Program-made: the position numbers and the translations under genes
The notes under the pieces: generated by a model
Seen by the model: the letters and a program-made list of their open reading frames with translations, nothing else
What the model was told of the DNA's origin: nothing
Database searches by the model: none
Shown here: in pieces, positions 9,047-17,960 of the stretch
Layout of the letters: the number at the start of each line of letters is the position of its first letter
How positions within the stretch are numbered: the stretch's first letter is position 1
NCBI RefSeq assembly: GCF_001613165.1
Contig: NZ_BDBV01000080.1
Span: 1-64,000 of the forward strand
Length of the DNA: 64,000 bases
Direction: 5' to 3'
Source of the DNA: Nocardia mexicana NBRC 108244
GTDB lineage: Bacteria; Actinomycetota; Actinomycetes; Mycobacteriales; Mycobacteriaceae

Positions 9047-9915
9047 TCTACCCGCTCGTCCGCGAGCTGGCCGCCGACGGCATCCCCGTCGCGGTGACGT
9101 GCCGGGTGCTGGGGCTGGCGCGTCAGCCCTACTACCGGTGGCTCGCAGCCCCGGTCACCGATACCGAACTCGCGCAGGCATATCGGGCCAACGCGCTGTT
9201 CGACGCGCACCGCGACGACCCAGAATTCGGCTACCGGTTCCTCGTCGACGAGGCCCGTGCAGCCGGGGAGTCGATGGCCGAGCGGACCGCGTGGCGGATC
9301 TGCTCGCAGGCCGGCTGGTGGAGCGTGTTCGGCAAGAAACGTGGCCGCACCAGCAGACCGGGCCCGCCGGTGCACGACGATCTGGTCCGTCGCGAGTTCT
9401 CTGCCGATGGTCCAAATATGTTGTGGCTCACCGATATAACAGAACATCGTACGGCTGAAGGCAAACTCTACCTGTGCGCGATCAAGGACGTGTACTCGAA
9501 TCGGATCGTGGGCTATTCCATCGACTCGCGGATGAAATCGAGCCTCGCCGTGCGCGCTGTCAACAACGCCGTCGCGCGGCGCGGAAGCGTGGCAGGATAC
9601 ATTCTGCACAGCGACCGTGGATCGCAATTTCGTAGCCGAAAGTTCGTGCACGCCTTGATAAGACACGGCATGGCCGGCTCGATGGGTCGCGTGGCCTCGG
9701 CCGGTGACAACGCCGCTATGGAGAGCTTCTTCGCGCTCTTGCAGAAGAATGTTCTGGACCGCCGCTCCTGGCCTACCCGGGAAGAACTGCGGATCGCGAT
9801 CGTCACCTGGATCGAACGGACCTACCACCGCCGCCGCAGGCAGATCAGCCTCGGCCGCTTGACCCCGATCGAATACGAGACAATCATGACCCCACCGGCC
9901 AGTCAGGCCGCGTGA
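9043..9915 (+). CDS. IS3-family transposase OrfB (DDE integrase)
   Basis: A 290-residue catalytic subunit. An N-terminal HTH_21-type region (FDAHRDDPEFGYRFL) is followed by the rve integrase core. The three acidic catalytic residues are visible: Asp in LWLTDITE, Asp in LHSDRGSQF, and Glu in NAAMESFFALLQ, about 35 residues after the second Asp. The C-terminal signature RRRRQISLGRLTPIEYE is present. No frameshift or internal stop is seen, so the element may be active. Confidence 0.85.
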   Translation: MIYPLVRELAADGIPVAVTCRVLGLARQPYYRWLAAPVTDTELAQAYRANALFDAHRDDPEFGYRFLVDEARAAGESMAERTAWRICSQAGWWSVFGKKRGRTSRPGPPVHDDLVRREFSADGPNMLWLTDITEHRTAEGKLYLCAIKDVYSNRIVGYSIDSRMKSSLAVRAVNNAVARRGSVAGYILHSDRGSQFRSRKFVHALIRHGMAGSMGRVASAGDNAAMESFFALLQKNVLDRRSWPTREELRIAIVTWIERTYHRRRRQISLGRLTPIEYETIMTPPASQAA

Positions 9916-9924
9916 CCGAAGCTG

Positions 9925-10191
9925 TCACCTGATCTTGCAGCAGTCCCAGACGTGAGCGCGGTGTGTCGCCTCGGTGTCCAGGGCCGCCACCTGCAGATAG
10001 GCTTCGGTCGACTCAGCCAGCCGCCGCTGCCACAGAGTGACCCGTCGTGCGTGCCGCGCCACTCGCTCCGATGCCTCGTCCAGTGCCGCCTCGTCCGCGA
10101 TCGGAGCGATTTGCTGCTCGTGGCGTTGCGCGTCCGTCAAACGCTTCGGCTTTTCGTTAGGTCTAGAGGGGTGTGAGGAAGAATTCGACAT
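9925..10191 (-). CDS. Small charged protein truncated by the IS
   Basis: An 88-residue helical, charged protein (LTDAQRHEQQIAPIADEAAL, then ASERVARHARRVTLWQRR). Its last residues (WDCCKIR) are encoded by the IS inverted repeat, so the native C-terminus has been cut off by the insertion. The N-terminus overlaps the start of the divergently read gene at 10173. The family is not recognised; a short actinomycete hypothetical is likely. Confidence 0.45.
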   Translation of the reverse strand: MSNSSSHPSRPNEKPKRLTDAQRHEQQIAPIADEAALDEASERVARHARRVTLWQRRLAESTEAYLQVAALDTEATHRAHVWDCCKIR

Positions 10192-10529
10192 CCCTTCGGC
10201 GGCACGCGCTAGTTGTGACTCCCGGCGTGATCGGAACGATCGTTATCGCAGACCACCCCGTGCTCTATCTCCTGGTCGGCATGGTTGGTGCCACGATGCT
10301 CCTGCTCGGCTATGTCATCACCATGCCCGCAGGTAGAGACCAGCCGTTTCGCCGCGTCTACGCCCTTCTCTGCCTACTGCTCGACCGCGGCAACGAGCGC
10401 GATCCACATTCAGCCGCAACGCGAACCCAACGGCCGACACCCCCGGCCGATGTTGACGACGCGCCCTGCCCGTTGCCCCACGGATCGACTGACAACCAGG
10501 CGACTACCGGTAACCGTGAGCAGGAGTAG
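10173..10529 (+). CDS. Small membrane protein
   Basis: A 118-residue protein with GTG start. Residues ~15-55 hold two closely spaced hydrophobic stretches (VIGTIVIADHPVLYLLVG and MVGATMLLLGYVITM), then a short basic step and a polar, Pro-rich C-terminal tail that is probably cytoplasmic. No catalytic motif is visible. It overlaps the 5' end of the truncated gene on the other strand, so the two were once divergent. The function is unknown. Confidence 0.55.
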   Translation: MRKNSTSLRRHALVVTPGVIGTIVIADHPVLYLLVGMVGATMLLLGYVITMPAGRDQPFRRVYALLCLLLDRGNERDPHSAATRTQRPTPPADVDDAPCPLPHGSTDNQATTGNREQE

Positions 10530-10772
10530 GGCATCAGTGCTCTGCACGATCAGGCGCGGCGCAGACGGTTGAGTGCGCTCACCGGGGTGGCCCGGCTCGA
10601 GCCACTCGTCCCACGATCCGTCGGGAGCCTCGGTAGCCGGGGCCGGTGGCAGGCTGTCGTCCGGTATCGCTGGAGGTCTGCGCGGGCGCTTGTGGCGCCG
10701 CCGATGGCGTGTGCTGTTGGGCCAGGTTTCCGGCGGCACCAGCGGACGCTCGTCGAATGGATTGTCGGCCAT
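10410..10772 (-). CDS. Hypothetical basic, proline-rich protein
   Basis: A 120-residue frame starting MADNPFDERPLVPPETWP behind a GGGGGCTCGGTA stretch. The N-terminal part is basic and Pro-rich (RHRRRHKRPRRPPAIPDDS), followed by GSWDEWLEPGHPG and a more hydrophobic segment (TDALLLLTVTGSRLVVS). The 3' end overlaps the convergent gene ending at 10529, so only the first ~80 residues are free of overlap. No family is recognised. The frame stays open far upstream, but the upstream part is antisense to the 10974 gene. Confidence 0.4.
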   Translation of the reverse strand: MADNPFDERPLVPPETWPNSTRHRRRHKRPRRPPAIPDDSLPPAPATEAPDGSWDEWLEPGHPGERTQPSAPRLIVQSTDALLLLTVTGSRLVVSRSVGQRAGRVVNIGRGCRPLGSRCG

Positions 10773-10973
10773 TACCGAGCCCCCGCTCGGCCCGTGGACG
10801 TATCCTCGGTCGAGACTCGCTGCGCTGTGCGGCCGATTGTGATCCCCAGCTGTAGATAGCGGTTCCCAGTTACGATTGGCGACTGGCCGGGGGCATCGCT
10901 GTTGTAGTCCGCCGCTGACGGAGGTTGTTGTTAGCCTGTGTTGTACAGCACATCCGATGGGCAGGGGGTAGGT

Positions 10974-11351
10974 GTGGATCCGTTCACGGTTATCGCGACG
11001 GCGTTGGTGGCTGGTGCGGCGGCCGGGGGTCAGGACGCGGCTTCGGCTGCGGTCCGTGACGCGTATACGGCGGTCCGGAACCGTATCCGGCATGGTGCTG
11101 CAGCGCCGGAGGAGGTGACCGCGGCGATAGAGGCGAACGAATCGGCTCCGGGAGCCGATGTTTCCAAGATCGAAGCCGCCCTCACGCATGCGGGTTTGGT
11201 CGATGACGGTCAGCTGCGGGCCGCCGCGGAGGAGTTGCTGTCGCTGCTTCCCGGCGAGCGGGTCGATCAGGCCAGGGCTCGTGTTGATCTGCGGCATGCT
11301 CAGGGTGTCGTGCTCGGAGATCACAACACTCAGCACAACACCTTCCGCTGA
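10974..11351 (+). CDS. Small STAND-associated protein with AQGV..NTQ motif
   Basis: A 125-residue protein with GTG start behind GGGGGTAG. The first helix is DPFTVIATALVAGAAAG and the body is helical (SAAVRDAYTAVRNRI). The C-terminus is RHAQGVVLGDHNTQHNTF. The same motif, AQGVxxGxxNTQ, occurs near the N-terminus of the next gene's STAND NTPase. Short motifs of this G-x-x-N-x-Q type recur next to STAND NTPases and proteases in bacterial conflict systems (from memory). I infer that the small protein is the partner or effector-adaptor of the NTPase. Confidence 0.7.
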   Translation: MDPFTVIATALVAGAAAGGQDAASAAVRDAYTAVRNRIRHGAAAPEEVTAAIEANESAPGADVSKIEAALTHAGLVDDGQLRAAAEELLSLLPGERVDQARARVDLRHAQGVVLGDHNTQHNTFR

Positions 11352-11481
11352 GATCGACCGCAGCTGTCCTGGATGCGGGGCGACCGCCGGGGCTTGGATC
11401 GATCGTTTGTCGCCTCGTGCAGGGTGTTTCGAGGATCGGTACCTGTGTATTGACGTCCGATGACGGGGGGTTTGCGAAATA

Positions 11482-14400
11482 GTGGGAGCCGACGAGGACG
11501 AGTTCGTTGACGGTGTGGTGCGCGGCGGTGAACGTGTGGTGGATGTCCGTGCCGCGCAGGGGGTGATGATCGGTGCCGGGAACACCCAGATCATCTACAA
11601 CTATCGCGGCACGTGGTCGGAGGGTGTCGCGCCGGCTCCGCTGATAGATGTGAGCGGTGATGTCGAATCCCCGTATCGGGGATTGGGGCGGTTCACCGAG
11701 CGTGACGCACCGTTCTTCTTCGGCCGCGATGCCGCCATCGAGTCTGTGCTGCAACGGCTTTCACGACAGATGTCGCAGCCGGGTTTGCTGATGGTGTCGG
11801 GTGTGTCCGGTGCCGGGAAGTCGTCGCTGCTGCGCGCAGGTGTTCTCCCGCGCGTCCGTGGGGCGGGACTGCCCGGGACGCCCGAGGCGCGCGACTGGCC
11901 ATGTCTGCTTCTGGCTCCCGGGCACACGCCGCTCGATGAACTCGCCTTGGCGACAGCGCAAGTGGCTGGGCTGGACGCGGTGACCGTGCGCCGGGAACTG
12001 CGCCGGGACCCCGCCGCATTCGCACTTACCGTGGCTCAGGCCACGGCCACTGCATCGGGGTCGGGAGGTGGTCATGACCGTCGCCTCCTACTGGTCGTCG
12101 ATCAGTTCGAACAGCTGTTCACACAGTGCCCGGATGATGCCCAGCGCAGGGCGATGATCACCGCTCTGCACGCTGCCGCGACCATCGCGCACGGCGAGTC
12201 GCAGCGCGCCGCGGCTGTGGTGGTGTTGGTCGTACGCGCTGACTTCGAGGTTCGCTGTGCCGACTACGAGCAGTTGACCGATGCGATCCAGGACCGGTTT
12301 CTCGTGACCGCGATGACCGAGCGGCAGTTGCGTCTGGCGATCACAGAACCGGCCAAGCAGGTCGGATCCCGGGTCGACGACGACCTGACCGCCGGGTTGA
12401 TCGATGAAACGCTTCACCGCACCACCGATTCAGCCTTCACATCGAATGGTGTGGTGTCCGGAGCCGGGGTGCTGCCGCTGTTGTCGTACGCGCTGGATCG
12501 GGCATGGCGCACTCGCGCGGGCGACACGCTCACCGCCGCCGACTACGAGCGAACCGGCGGCATCGAACGCGCGGTCGCCGAGAGCGCGCAACGCGCATAC
12601 GACTCGCTCACTCCATCGCAGAGAATGATCGCGCGGCAGGTATTCACCCGACTTGCCGTGACCGGCAGCGACGGCACCGACACCGCGGACCGTGTTCCAC
12701 GCCCGGACCTGACACCAGCCGGTGACCCAGTCGGCGATGTCGATGCCGTGCTGGAGGCGTTCGCGGCCGAGCGCCTGCTCACCCTGGCCGCGGGCACCGT
12801 GGAGGTAAGCCACGAGATCGTGTTCACCGCTTGGCCGTTGCTGCGCGACACCTGGCTGGCCGAAACCCACGACAGTCGTGTCGTGTGTACCCGACTTCGC
12901 GCGGCCGCGGCCGAATGGGACCTCCATGACCGCGATCCGGCCTATCTCTACTCGGGCAGCGTGCTGGACACCGCCGCTGCCACCGCAGACCGGATCTCGG
13001 CCGAGCCGTGGCGCTATCCGCATCTCGGTGACAGCGAGACACAGTTCTTGGCAGCCGGAATCCGCGCCCAGCGTCGCCGCACAAGGCAACGCCGTGCCCT
13101 GCAGGGTCTGCTGGTCGTTCTTGTTGTCGCGCTGACCGTCGCCACCGTCGTGGCAGTCCAAGCGAGTCGGTCCTCGGCCCGTCAACGCGACGCCGCCGTG
13201 GCACGCGAACTCATCAGCCGCAGCGAACGCCTGGCCACCACCGACCCGCTCGGCTCCCGCTACTCGGCGCTGGCCGCATGGCGCATCGATCCCACCTCCG
13301 AGTCCCGTTACGCCATGCTGACCGCCGCCCGCAACCCGCTGAGCGCGATCATCACCGGTCACACCGGGGCGATCGGGTCGCTGACGCTCAGTCATGACGG
13401 CAGGACCCTGGCGTTCCCCACCATCGACGACGGGGTGCAGCTGTGGGATACGACGACCCGCCGTCCGCTCGGTGACCCTTTTCCGGCCCCGAGTGGGGTG
13501 TACGAGATGGCGTTCAGCGTGGACGGGGCAACCCTCACCATTGTCGGCGGATCCGGCAATGCGCGACTGTGGGACACCGCAAAGCGCCAGCCGATCGGCG
13601 ACCCGCTCATCGATGCCGGCACCTCCACGCTCGCAGTCAGTCCCGACGGCAGGACGGTCGCAACCCGCGACGACAACGGCATCGTGCGGTTGTGGGACGT
13701 CGCCAGCCACCAGCAGGTCGGCGATCCCATCACCTCCACACCCGCTGTCAGATGGGGAACGTTCAGCCCCGACGGCACGACCTTCGCCACCAACGACGCG
13801 AACACGATGCAGTTGTGGGACACCACCACCGGCCACCCGGTTCACGACCCTCGCCCGGGTGTCGGCGGCACACTGATCGCTCAGGCAATCAATCGAGATG
13901 GCACCACCCTCGCCAGGATCTACGACGACAAGACCTTGCGCCTGTGGGACACCGAGACCGGCCGGGAGGCCGGTAGCCTCCGCGACATCCCCAGCGTCGC
14001 GACGGTGGCGTTCAGCCCGGACGGCGAAATCATCGCCATCGGCGGCGGCGACGGTATCGTACGGCTGTGGGATACCGCCACACTCCAACCACTCGGTGAC
14101 CCACTCACCGGCCACACCAGTGCGATTCGCACACTCGTGTTCACGCCCGATGGAAACACCATCGCCACCGGCTCCGGTGACGGCACCGTCAGGCTGTGGG
14201 ATCTGACTGCGCGGCAACCGATTCAGCGGGCACCGCTTGCGGAGAGCAGTGCGACGACGACGGCCGCATTCAGTCCGGACGGCACGATTCTCGCCACCGC
14301 GGACTCAATTGTCTCCAGGGAGGATCCGGGTGCTGTGCGGCTGTGGGATACCGCCACCCGACAGCAGATCGGCGAGCCGATGAGAACCCCGGCCGGCGAC

Positions 14401-15126
14401 GTCACATCGATGGCATTCAGCCCGGACGGCACCACCGTCACCGCAGCCGGCGAAGACCACCTCCTGCAGGCGTGGGACATCCGTAACCGCCGACAGATCG
14501 CCGTCCCTATCTCCGTCGACTCCGGCACCATTCGTTCGGTCGCATACAGCCGAGACGGCAATTCCTTCGCCACCGGTAGTTTCGACGGCAACGTGCGACT
14601 GTGGGACATCGCGTCTCACCGGCAGATCGGTAACCCATGGAAACCCACCGGCGGCACGGGCCCGATGGTATTCGGCCATGACGGCACGACCCTTCTCGCC
14701 GGCAATGGCCGCACGATACGAGTCTGGGACACCCGCAGCCACCAGACAACTGGCGCCGACCTCACTCTTCCCTCCAACAGCGACGTGCTCGACATGGCAC
14801 TCAGCCCGGACGGGAACACCCTCGCCGTCGCCGCCAACGACGACACCATTCAGCTATGGGACATGACCACCCGCCGCGCCATCAGCACACCTATCAGCGC
14901 ACACGCCGGCGGGACAACCGCGATGCCCCTGACCACGGTCGGCTTCGGACCTGAAGGCAGAACCCTGCTCACCTTCGACCCCGAACGCGCCATAAAAACC
15001 TGGGATACAAGCGCCACAGCCGATCCCGCAGCCGCACTATGCTCCTGGGCCGACGGCTCGTTCACACAAGACCAATGGACAACGCGGGTGCCCGACGGCC
15101 CGGCCTACCGGAAACTCTGCCCCTGA
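11482..15126 (+). CDS. STAND NTPase with WD40 repeats
   Basis: A 1214-residue protein. Residues 25-36 carry AQGVMIGAGNTQ. The nSTAND1-type NTPase begins at SPYRGLGRF (about 63-71) with GRDAAIESVLQRL, Walker A GVSGAGKSS (about 107-115) and Walker B LLLVVDQFEQLF. A winged-helix-like segment follows (VSHEIVFTAWPLL), then one transmembrane helix near 540-560 (LQGLLVVLVVALTVATVVAV). About 13 WD40 repeats follow (about 626-1185), each ending in LWD, RLWD or similar. The tail LCSWADGSF and PAYRKLCP is typical of the family. Such proteins sense a ligand through the propeller and signal by ATP-driven assembly, often in defence. Confidence 0.9.
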   Translation: MGADEDEFVDGVVRGGERVVDVRAAQGVMIGAGNTQIIYNYRGTWSEGVAPAPLIDVSGDVESPYRGLGRFTERDAPFFFGRDAAIESVLQRLSRQMSQPGLLMVSGVSGAGKSSLLRAGVLPRVRGAGLPGTPEARDWPCLLLAPGHTPLDELALATAQVAGLDAVTVRRELRRDPAAFALTVAQATATASGSGGGHDRRLLLVVDQFEQLFTQCPDDAQRRAMITALHAAATIAHGESQRAAAVVVLVVRADFEVRCADYEQLTDAIQDRFLVTAMTERQLRLAITEPAKQVGSRVDDDLTAGLIDETLHRTTDSAFTSNGVVSGAGVLPLLSYALDRAWRTRAGDTLTAADYERTGGIERAVAESAQRAYDSLTPSQRMIARQVFTRLAVTGSDGTDTADRVPRPDLTPAGDPVGDVDAVLEAFAAERLLTLAAGTVEVSHEIVFTAWPLLRDTWLAETHDSRVVCTRLRAAAAEWDLHDRDPAYLYSGSVLDTAAATADRISAEPWRYPHLGDSETQFLAAGIRAQRRRTRQRRALQGLLVVLVVALTVATVVAVQASRSSARQRDAAVARELISRSERLATTDPLGSRYSALAAWRIDPTSESRYAMLTAARNPLSAIITGHTGAIGSLTLSHDGRTLAFPTIDDGVQLWDTTTRRPLGDPFPAPSGVYEMAFSVDGATLTIVGGSGNARLWDTAKRQPIGDPLIDAGTSTLAVSPDGRTVATRDDNGIVRLWDVASHQQVGDPITSTPAVRWGTFSPDGTTFATNDANTMQLWDTTTGHPVHDPRPGVGGTLIAQAINRDGTTLARIYDDKTLRLWDTETGREAGSLRDIPSVATVAFSPDGEIIAIGGGDGIVRLWDTATLQPLGDPLTGHTSAIRTLVFTPDGNTIATGSGDGTVRLWDLTARQPIQRAPLAESSATTTAAFSPDGTILATADSIVSREDPGAVRLWDTATRQQIGEPMRTPAGDVTSMAFSPDGTTVTAAGEDHLLQAWDIRNRRQIAVPISVDSGTIRSVAYSRDGNSFATGSFDGNVRLWDIASHRQIGNPWKPTGGTGPMVFGHDGTTLLAGNGRTIRVWDTRSHQTTGADLTLPSNSDVLDMALSPDGNTLAVAANDDTIQLWDMTTRRAISTPISAHAGGTTAMPLTTVGFGPEGRTLLTFDPERAIKTWDTSATADPAAALCSWADGSFTQDQWTTRVPDGPAYRKLCP

Positions 15127-15161
15127 ACACCTCGACATAGAGACAGCTACGTAGTCGAGGC

Positions 15162-15178
15162 GGACCGCGCCGCGGTCC
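15162..15178. terminator. GC-rich hairpin after the STAND gene
   Basis: GGACCGC-gcc-GCGGTCC forms a 7 bp perfect stem 35 bp after the STAND stop codon. No T-run follows, so a rho-independent terminator is only possible. The rest of 15127-15432 shows no supported gene. Confidence 0.35.
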
Positions 15179-15432
15179 TATAGAGAGGCACTCCCCTCCG
15201 GGCGCTGTGCGGGGTGACAGCGGCCCTGACATCCACCCAACAGACCATCGTCCATTGTCGAAACCCAACAAGCCGGGACCGTAGCGCTTTCATGGCCAGG
15301 ACCAACGGAATCGGAGAAATCGGCGGCGACTCGATGCTCCGACAACACCGTTGATCGATCCTGTACCAAGCCGCCGAGAACAACTGGGGACTCCCGCCAC
15401 CGATACCTGGGAACCAACATGATCATGCCTGT

Positions 15433-16266
15433 TCAGCCGCCCGCGGGGCGCCACCTATGACTGGGAGTCGCACCGATGGCACCGAGCATGACCATCCGAG
15501 TTTCCGGCAAATCGGGGCGGAGCCACTGCTGTACCGGGACCACACCGGGTTCGAGCAACTCGAACCCGGCAAGGAATGCCTCCGTCTGCGCTGTGGACCG
15601 GAAGGCGACCTGGGCCGACGTGCCGTTGGCTGCGGTGAGGACCCGGAGTATCTCCGGGTCGGAATCACTGGAGCCATGAGCGATGGCCAGGTAACTGCCC
15701 GGCGCCATCTGATCGCGGAAGGCGGCGATGATGTCGGCCGGATGTTCGTCGTCCATCACGTAATGCAGCACGCCGACGAGGAGGAAGGCTACGGGCTCGT
15801 TGAAGTTGATCAGGGTGTGGTTGTTCAGCTGATCGAGGATGTCGTGAGGACGGCGAACGTCGCCCAGCAGTGCCGTGACACCGAGCGCCCCGGCCAGCAG
15901 CGCGTCGCAATGGGCGACCGCGACCCGGTCATAATCGACATACACCACCCGCGCGTACGGCTCGATCTCGTGAGCCACCTCGTGCACATTGGGCGAGCAC
16001 GGGAAACCCGAACCGAGGTCGACGAACTGACGGATACCGGCGTCAGCGGCCATCTCGACCGCTTTGCGCATGAAACTCCGCGTGAACCACGCCAACGTCT
16101 TGATTTCGGGTGCGCTGGACAGCATTTGACGCGCCAGGTCCCGGTCGACGACGAAATTGTCGTTACCGCCCAGCAAGTAGTCGTTCACGCGCGCGGAGTT
16201 CGGTGTGTCCATATCGAACGCATCCGGGGTTCGTGATAGGTCGGAATCTGTTGCGAGCCTATGCAT
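15433..16266 (-). CDS. DUF574 SAM-dependent methyltransferase
   Basis: A 277-residue member of the actinobacterial DUF574 (Methyltransf_19) family. The signature N-terminus PNSARVNDYLLGGNDNFVVD is present, as are motif I IRQFVDLGSGFP, the acidic strand end VVYVDYDRVAV, and the late motifs LVGVLHYVMDDE and PGSYLAIAHGSSD. The substrate is unknown. It is the last of three such genes in the 15.4-25.4 kb operon, and its ATG overlaps the stop of the 86-residue gene upstream (ATGCATAG). The N-terminus is uncertain; the next ATG is about 18 codons in. Confidence 0.85.
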   Translation of the reverse strand: MHRLATDSDLSRTPDAFDMDTPNSARVNDYLLGGNDNFVVDRDLARQMLSSAPEIKTLAWFTRSFMRKAVEMAADAGIRQFVDLGSGFPCSPNVHEVAHEIEPYARVVYVDYDRVAVAHCDALLAGALGVTALLGDVRRPHDILDQLNNHTLINFNEPVAFLLVGVLHYVMDDEHPADIIAAFRDQMAPGSYLAIAHGSSDSDPEILRVLTAANGTSAQVAFRSTAQTEAFLAGFELLEPGVVPVQQWLRPDLPETRMVMLGAIGATPSHRWRPAGG

Positions 16267-16519
16267 GACCGGCACCGATCTTCTCGGCTTCGTGTCGCTG
16301 GGCCGCGTGCGCGGTGCGGCACGCGCCGCGTCCGGCTGCCTGCGCTGTCATACGGCCGCCCTGGATCGGTCCCGCGTGCACCCGTGCCGCGGTCGCGGGC
16401 CGACGCGCCAGCAGCTCGCACCGGCCGTGTACGGCCGGCCACGCGATCCCCGCTTCCAGGTCCGTGGCCTGCGGTATCACCGTGGGAAGCCGCGGCCGGT
16501 ACGCATACGGTGTGTTCAT
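16259..16519 (-). CDS. Small protein coupled to the Cys-pair gene
   Basis: An 86-residue protein that starts inside the previous gene's stop (ATGA overlap at 16516-16519) and ends across the next gene's start, which argues for a real gene. It begins MNTPYAYRPRLPTVIPQATD, has a middle rich in Ala/Arg (ARRPATAARVHAG), and a basic His/Ala C-terminus (AHAAQRHEAEKIGAGHA). I recognise no family. Confidence 0.5.
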   Translation of the reverse strand: MNTPYAYRPRLPTVIPQATDLEAGIAWPAVHGRCELLARRPATAARVHAGPIQGGRMTAQAAGRGACRTAHAAQRHEAEKIGAGHA

Positions 16520-17169
16520 GAGGACGCCAGCGGTGCGATGGTGATCGGCCGGAGGTCCACGTCGATCATCAGGTCGGCTCTGGTGCAGACGTCGCACCAG
16601 TCCAGGTCGATCGGGCTCAGCCACGCCGGGACCGTGTCCCCGGCCAACACCCGGTAAGCGGTCACACTGCCCAGCCAGCGGCATTTCCGGCAATCCAGGC
16701 CCGCCAGGGTCCCGGTCGTGATCACCGAGGACCGGCGCCGACCGAAGGATCGCGACATCTGGAATGTGCGCTGCTGCGACGGGTCACCACACACCACCGC
16801 CGGTGACGACCGGGCCGGGCGGAACCGGGCCCGCTTCGCTCGCGCGATCACCTTGCCGTGCCCGCCGGCACAGCACTCGATGTCGACGGTCAGCCACCAC
16901 GGCGCGAAGGGCTCGGCCACCCGGTATGCGCCTACTGGGCCCTCGTCGATGCACTGCGGACACCGACCGACCCTCCCTATGGGCACGGCGGACACAAATG
17001 TGCGTCCATCAGCGTCGGTGTGCCGCAGCGCGAACACTCGCTCGGCGCTCTCACCTCGCAGGAGCCGGATCATCACCGCTCGGGTACTGCGGCGATATCG
17101 CTCAACCAAGGTCTTGACAGTGAGCGTCGCCTTTTCCATGTCCATGTCCGTTCGAATCCTTTCTCGCAT
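16516..17169 (-). CDS. Cys-pair protein, likely zinc-binding
   Basis: A 217-residue protein with three CxxC pairs: CPQC (about residue 70), CRKC (about 155) and CDVC (about 190), which suggests one or more zinc ribbons. A strand-rich middle (PWWLTVDIECCAGGHGKVI) contains two more cysteines. The start overlaps the stop of the methyltransferase upstream as TGATG, so translation is coupled. It may bind nucleic acid or a partner protein; no family is recognised. It lies between two DUF574 methyltransferase genes. Confidence 0.65.
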   Translation of the reverse strand: MRERIRTDMDMEKATLTVKTLVERYRRSTRAVMIRLLRGESAERVFALRHTDADGRTFVSAVPIGRVGRCPQCIDEGPVGAYRVAEPFAPWWLTVDIECCAGGHGKVIARAKRARFRPARSSPAVVCGDPSQQRTFQMSRSFGRRRSSVITTGTLAGLDCRKCRWLGSVTAYRVLAGDTVPAWLSPIDLDWCDVCTRADLMIDVDLRPITIAPLASS

Positions 17170-17960
17170 CAGGGTTTTCGTCCGACGCTGCGGTAGACCG
17201 GTAGCGCAGTGACCGCCTCGGAGCGCGGGGTGGCGGGCTGCCCGTCACCGGCGGTGGGGACGCGGGCCGCCACGGTCTCCAGTCCTCGCATGCAGTCCTG
17301 CAGCGCTTCTTGGGTTCGCGGCCGGTAGGGGGCTGCCCCGGAACGGGCGTATGCCTCGAACATGTGCATCAGCCGGTCGTCGGTGTCGGTGACGTCGTAG
17401 ACGGCCAGATAGCTGCCCGAGGGGACGGCGGACATGGTCGCCGCCACCGTCTCCCACATCTCCTCGGTGCTCGCGGTGTGCCCGAGCACCTGCACCATCA
17501 GCACCGCGATCGGCGCACTGAAGGTCAGCACCTGCCGCGCCTGGCCGATGACGTCCGCGGTGTCGCGGAAGTCCGCGTCGACGACACACGTCACGCCCTC
17601 GCAGGTGCGGCTGGTGAGCATGGCGCGGGCGTGGGTGAGTACCAGCGGGTCGTTGTCCACATACACCACGCGCGCCGCGGGTGCGATCTGCTGGGCGACA
17701 TCGTGGACGTTGCTCGGTGTCGGCAAGCCGACACCGAGATCCAGAAACTGCCCGACCCCGGCCTCCTCAGCGAGATATCGCACCGTCCGGATGGCGAATC
17801 GCCGGGCCTCGCAGGCGATTTCGCCGATACGCGGGTAGATCCGGGCGCAGTCGTCACCGACCGTGCAATCGATGTCGTAGTTGTCCTTGCCGCCCATCCA
17901 GTAATTCCATATCCGCGCGGAATGCGGGATGTCGGTGCGGATTTCGCCGTTCGCGCCCAT
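17169..17960 (-). CDS. DUF574 SAM-dependent methyltransferase
   Basis: A 263-residue DUF574 family enzyme: N-terminal HSARIWNYWMGGKDNYDID, motif I VGQFLDLGVGLPT, strand RVVYVDNDPLVL, DAD in the third motif (CVVDADFRDT), and PSGSYLAVYDVTDTD. This is the best match to the family among the three copies, including the WMGGKDNY cap that covers SAM. The start ATG overlaps the previous stop as TGATG at 17958-17962. The substrate is unknown. Confidence 0.9.
   Translation of the reverse strand: MGANGEIRTDIPHSARIWNYWMGGKDNYDIDCTVGDDCARIYPRIGEIACEARRFAIRTVRYLAEEAGVGQFLDLGVGLPTPSNVHDVAQQIAPAARVVYVDNDPLVLTHARAMLTSRTCEGVTCVVDADFRDTADVIGQARQVLTFSAPIAVLMVQVLGHTASTEEMWETVAATMSAVPSGSYLAVYDVTDTDDRLMHMFEAYARSGAAPYRPRTQEALQDCMRGLETVAARVPTAGDGQPATPRSEAVTALPVYRSVGRKP

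Larger units (their letters stand above)
8685..9947 (+). mobile_element. IS3-family insertion sequence, apparently complete
   Basis: Imperfect terminal inverted repeats bound the element: the left end begins GGGACTGCTGCA and continues to AGGTGACA; the right end, read inward, begins GGGACTGCTGCA and also reaches AGGTGACA. Inside are orfA and orfB overlapping by ATGA. No convincing target-site duplication is seen, and both flanking genes are truncated (mmpL at its start, the 88-residue gene at its end), so an IS-mediated rearrangement is possible. Confidence 0.85.

Noticed and set aside
10773-11594. Long minus-strand open frame extending the 10410-10772 gene upstream
   Set aside because: It lies antisense to the 10974 gene and reads as Arg/Ser/Pro shadow sequence; only the 10410-10772 part is plausible.
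12430-14217. Long minus-strand frame across the STAND gene
   Set aside because: Antisense shadow of the WD40 region, with GC-driven open reading and no domain.
13357-15050. WD40 region considered as a DNA tandem repeat
   Set aside because: The repetition is at protein level with diverged DNA, as expected for WD40 repeats; no recent DNA repeat.
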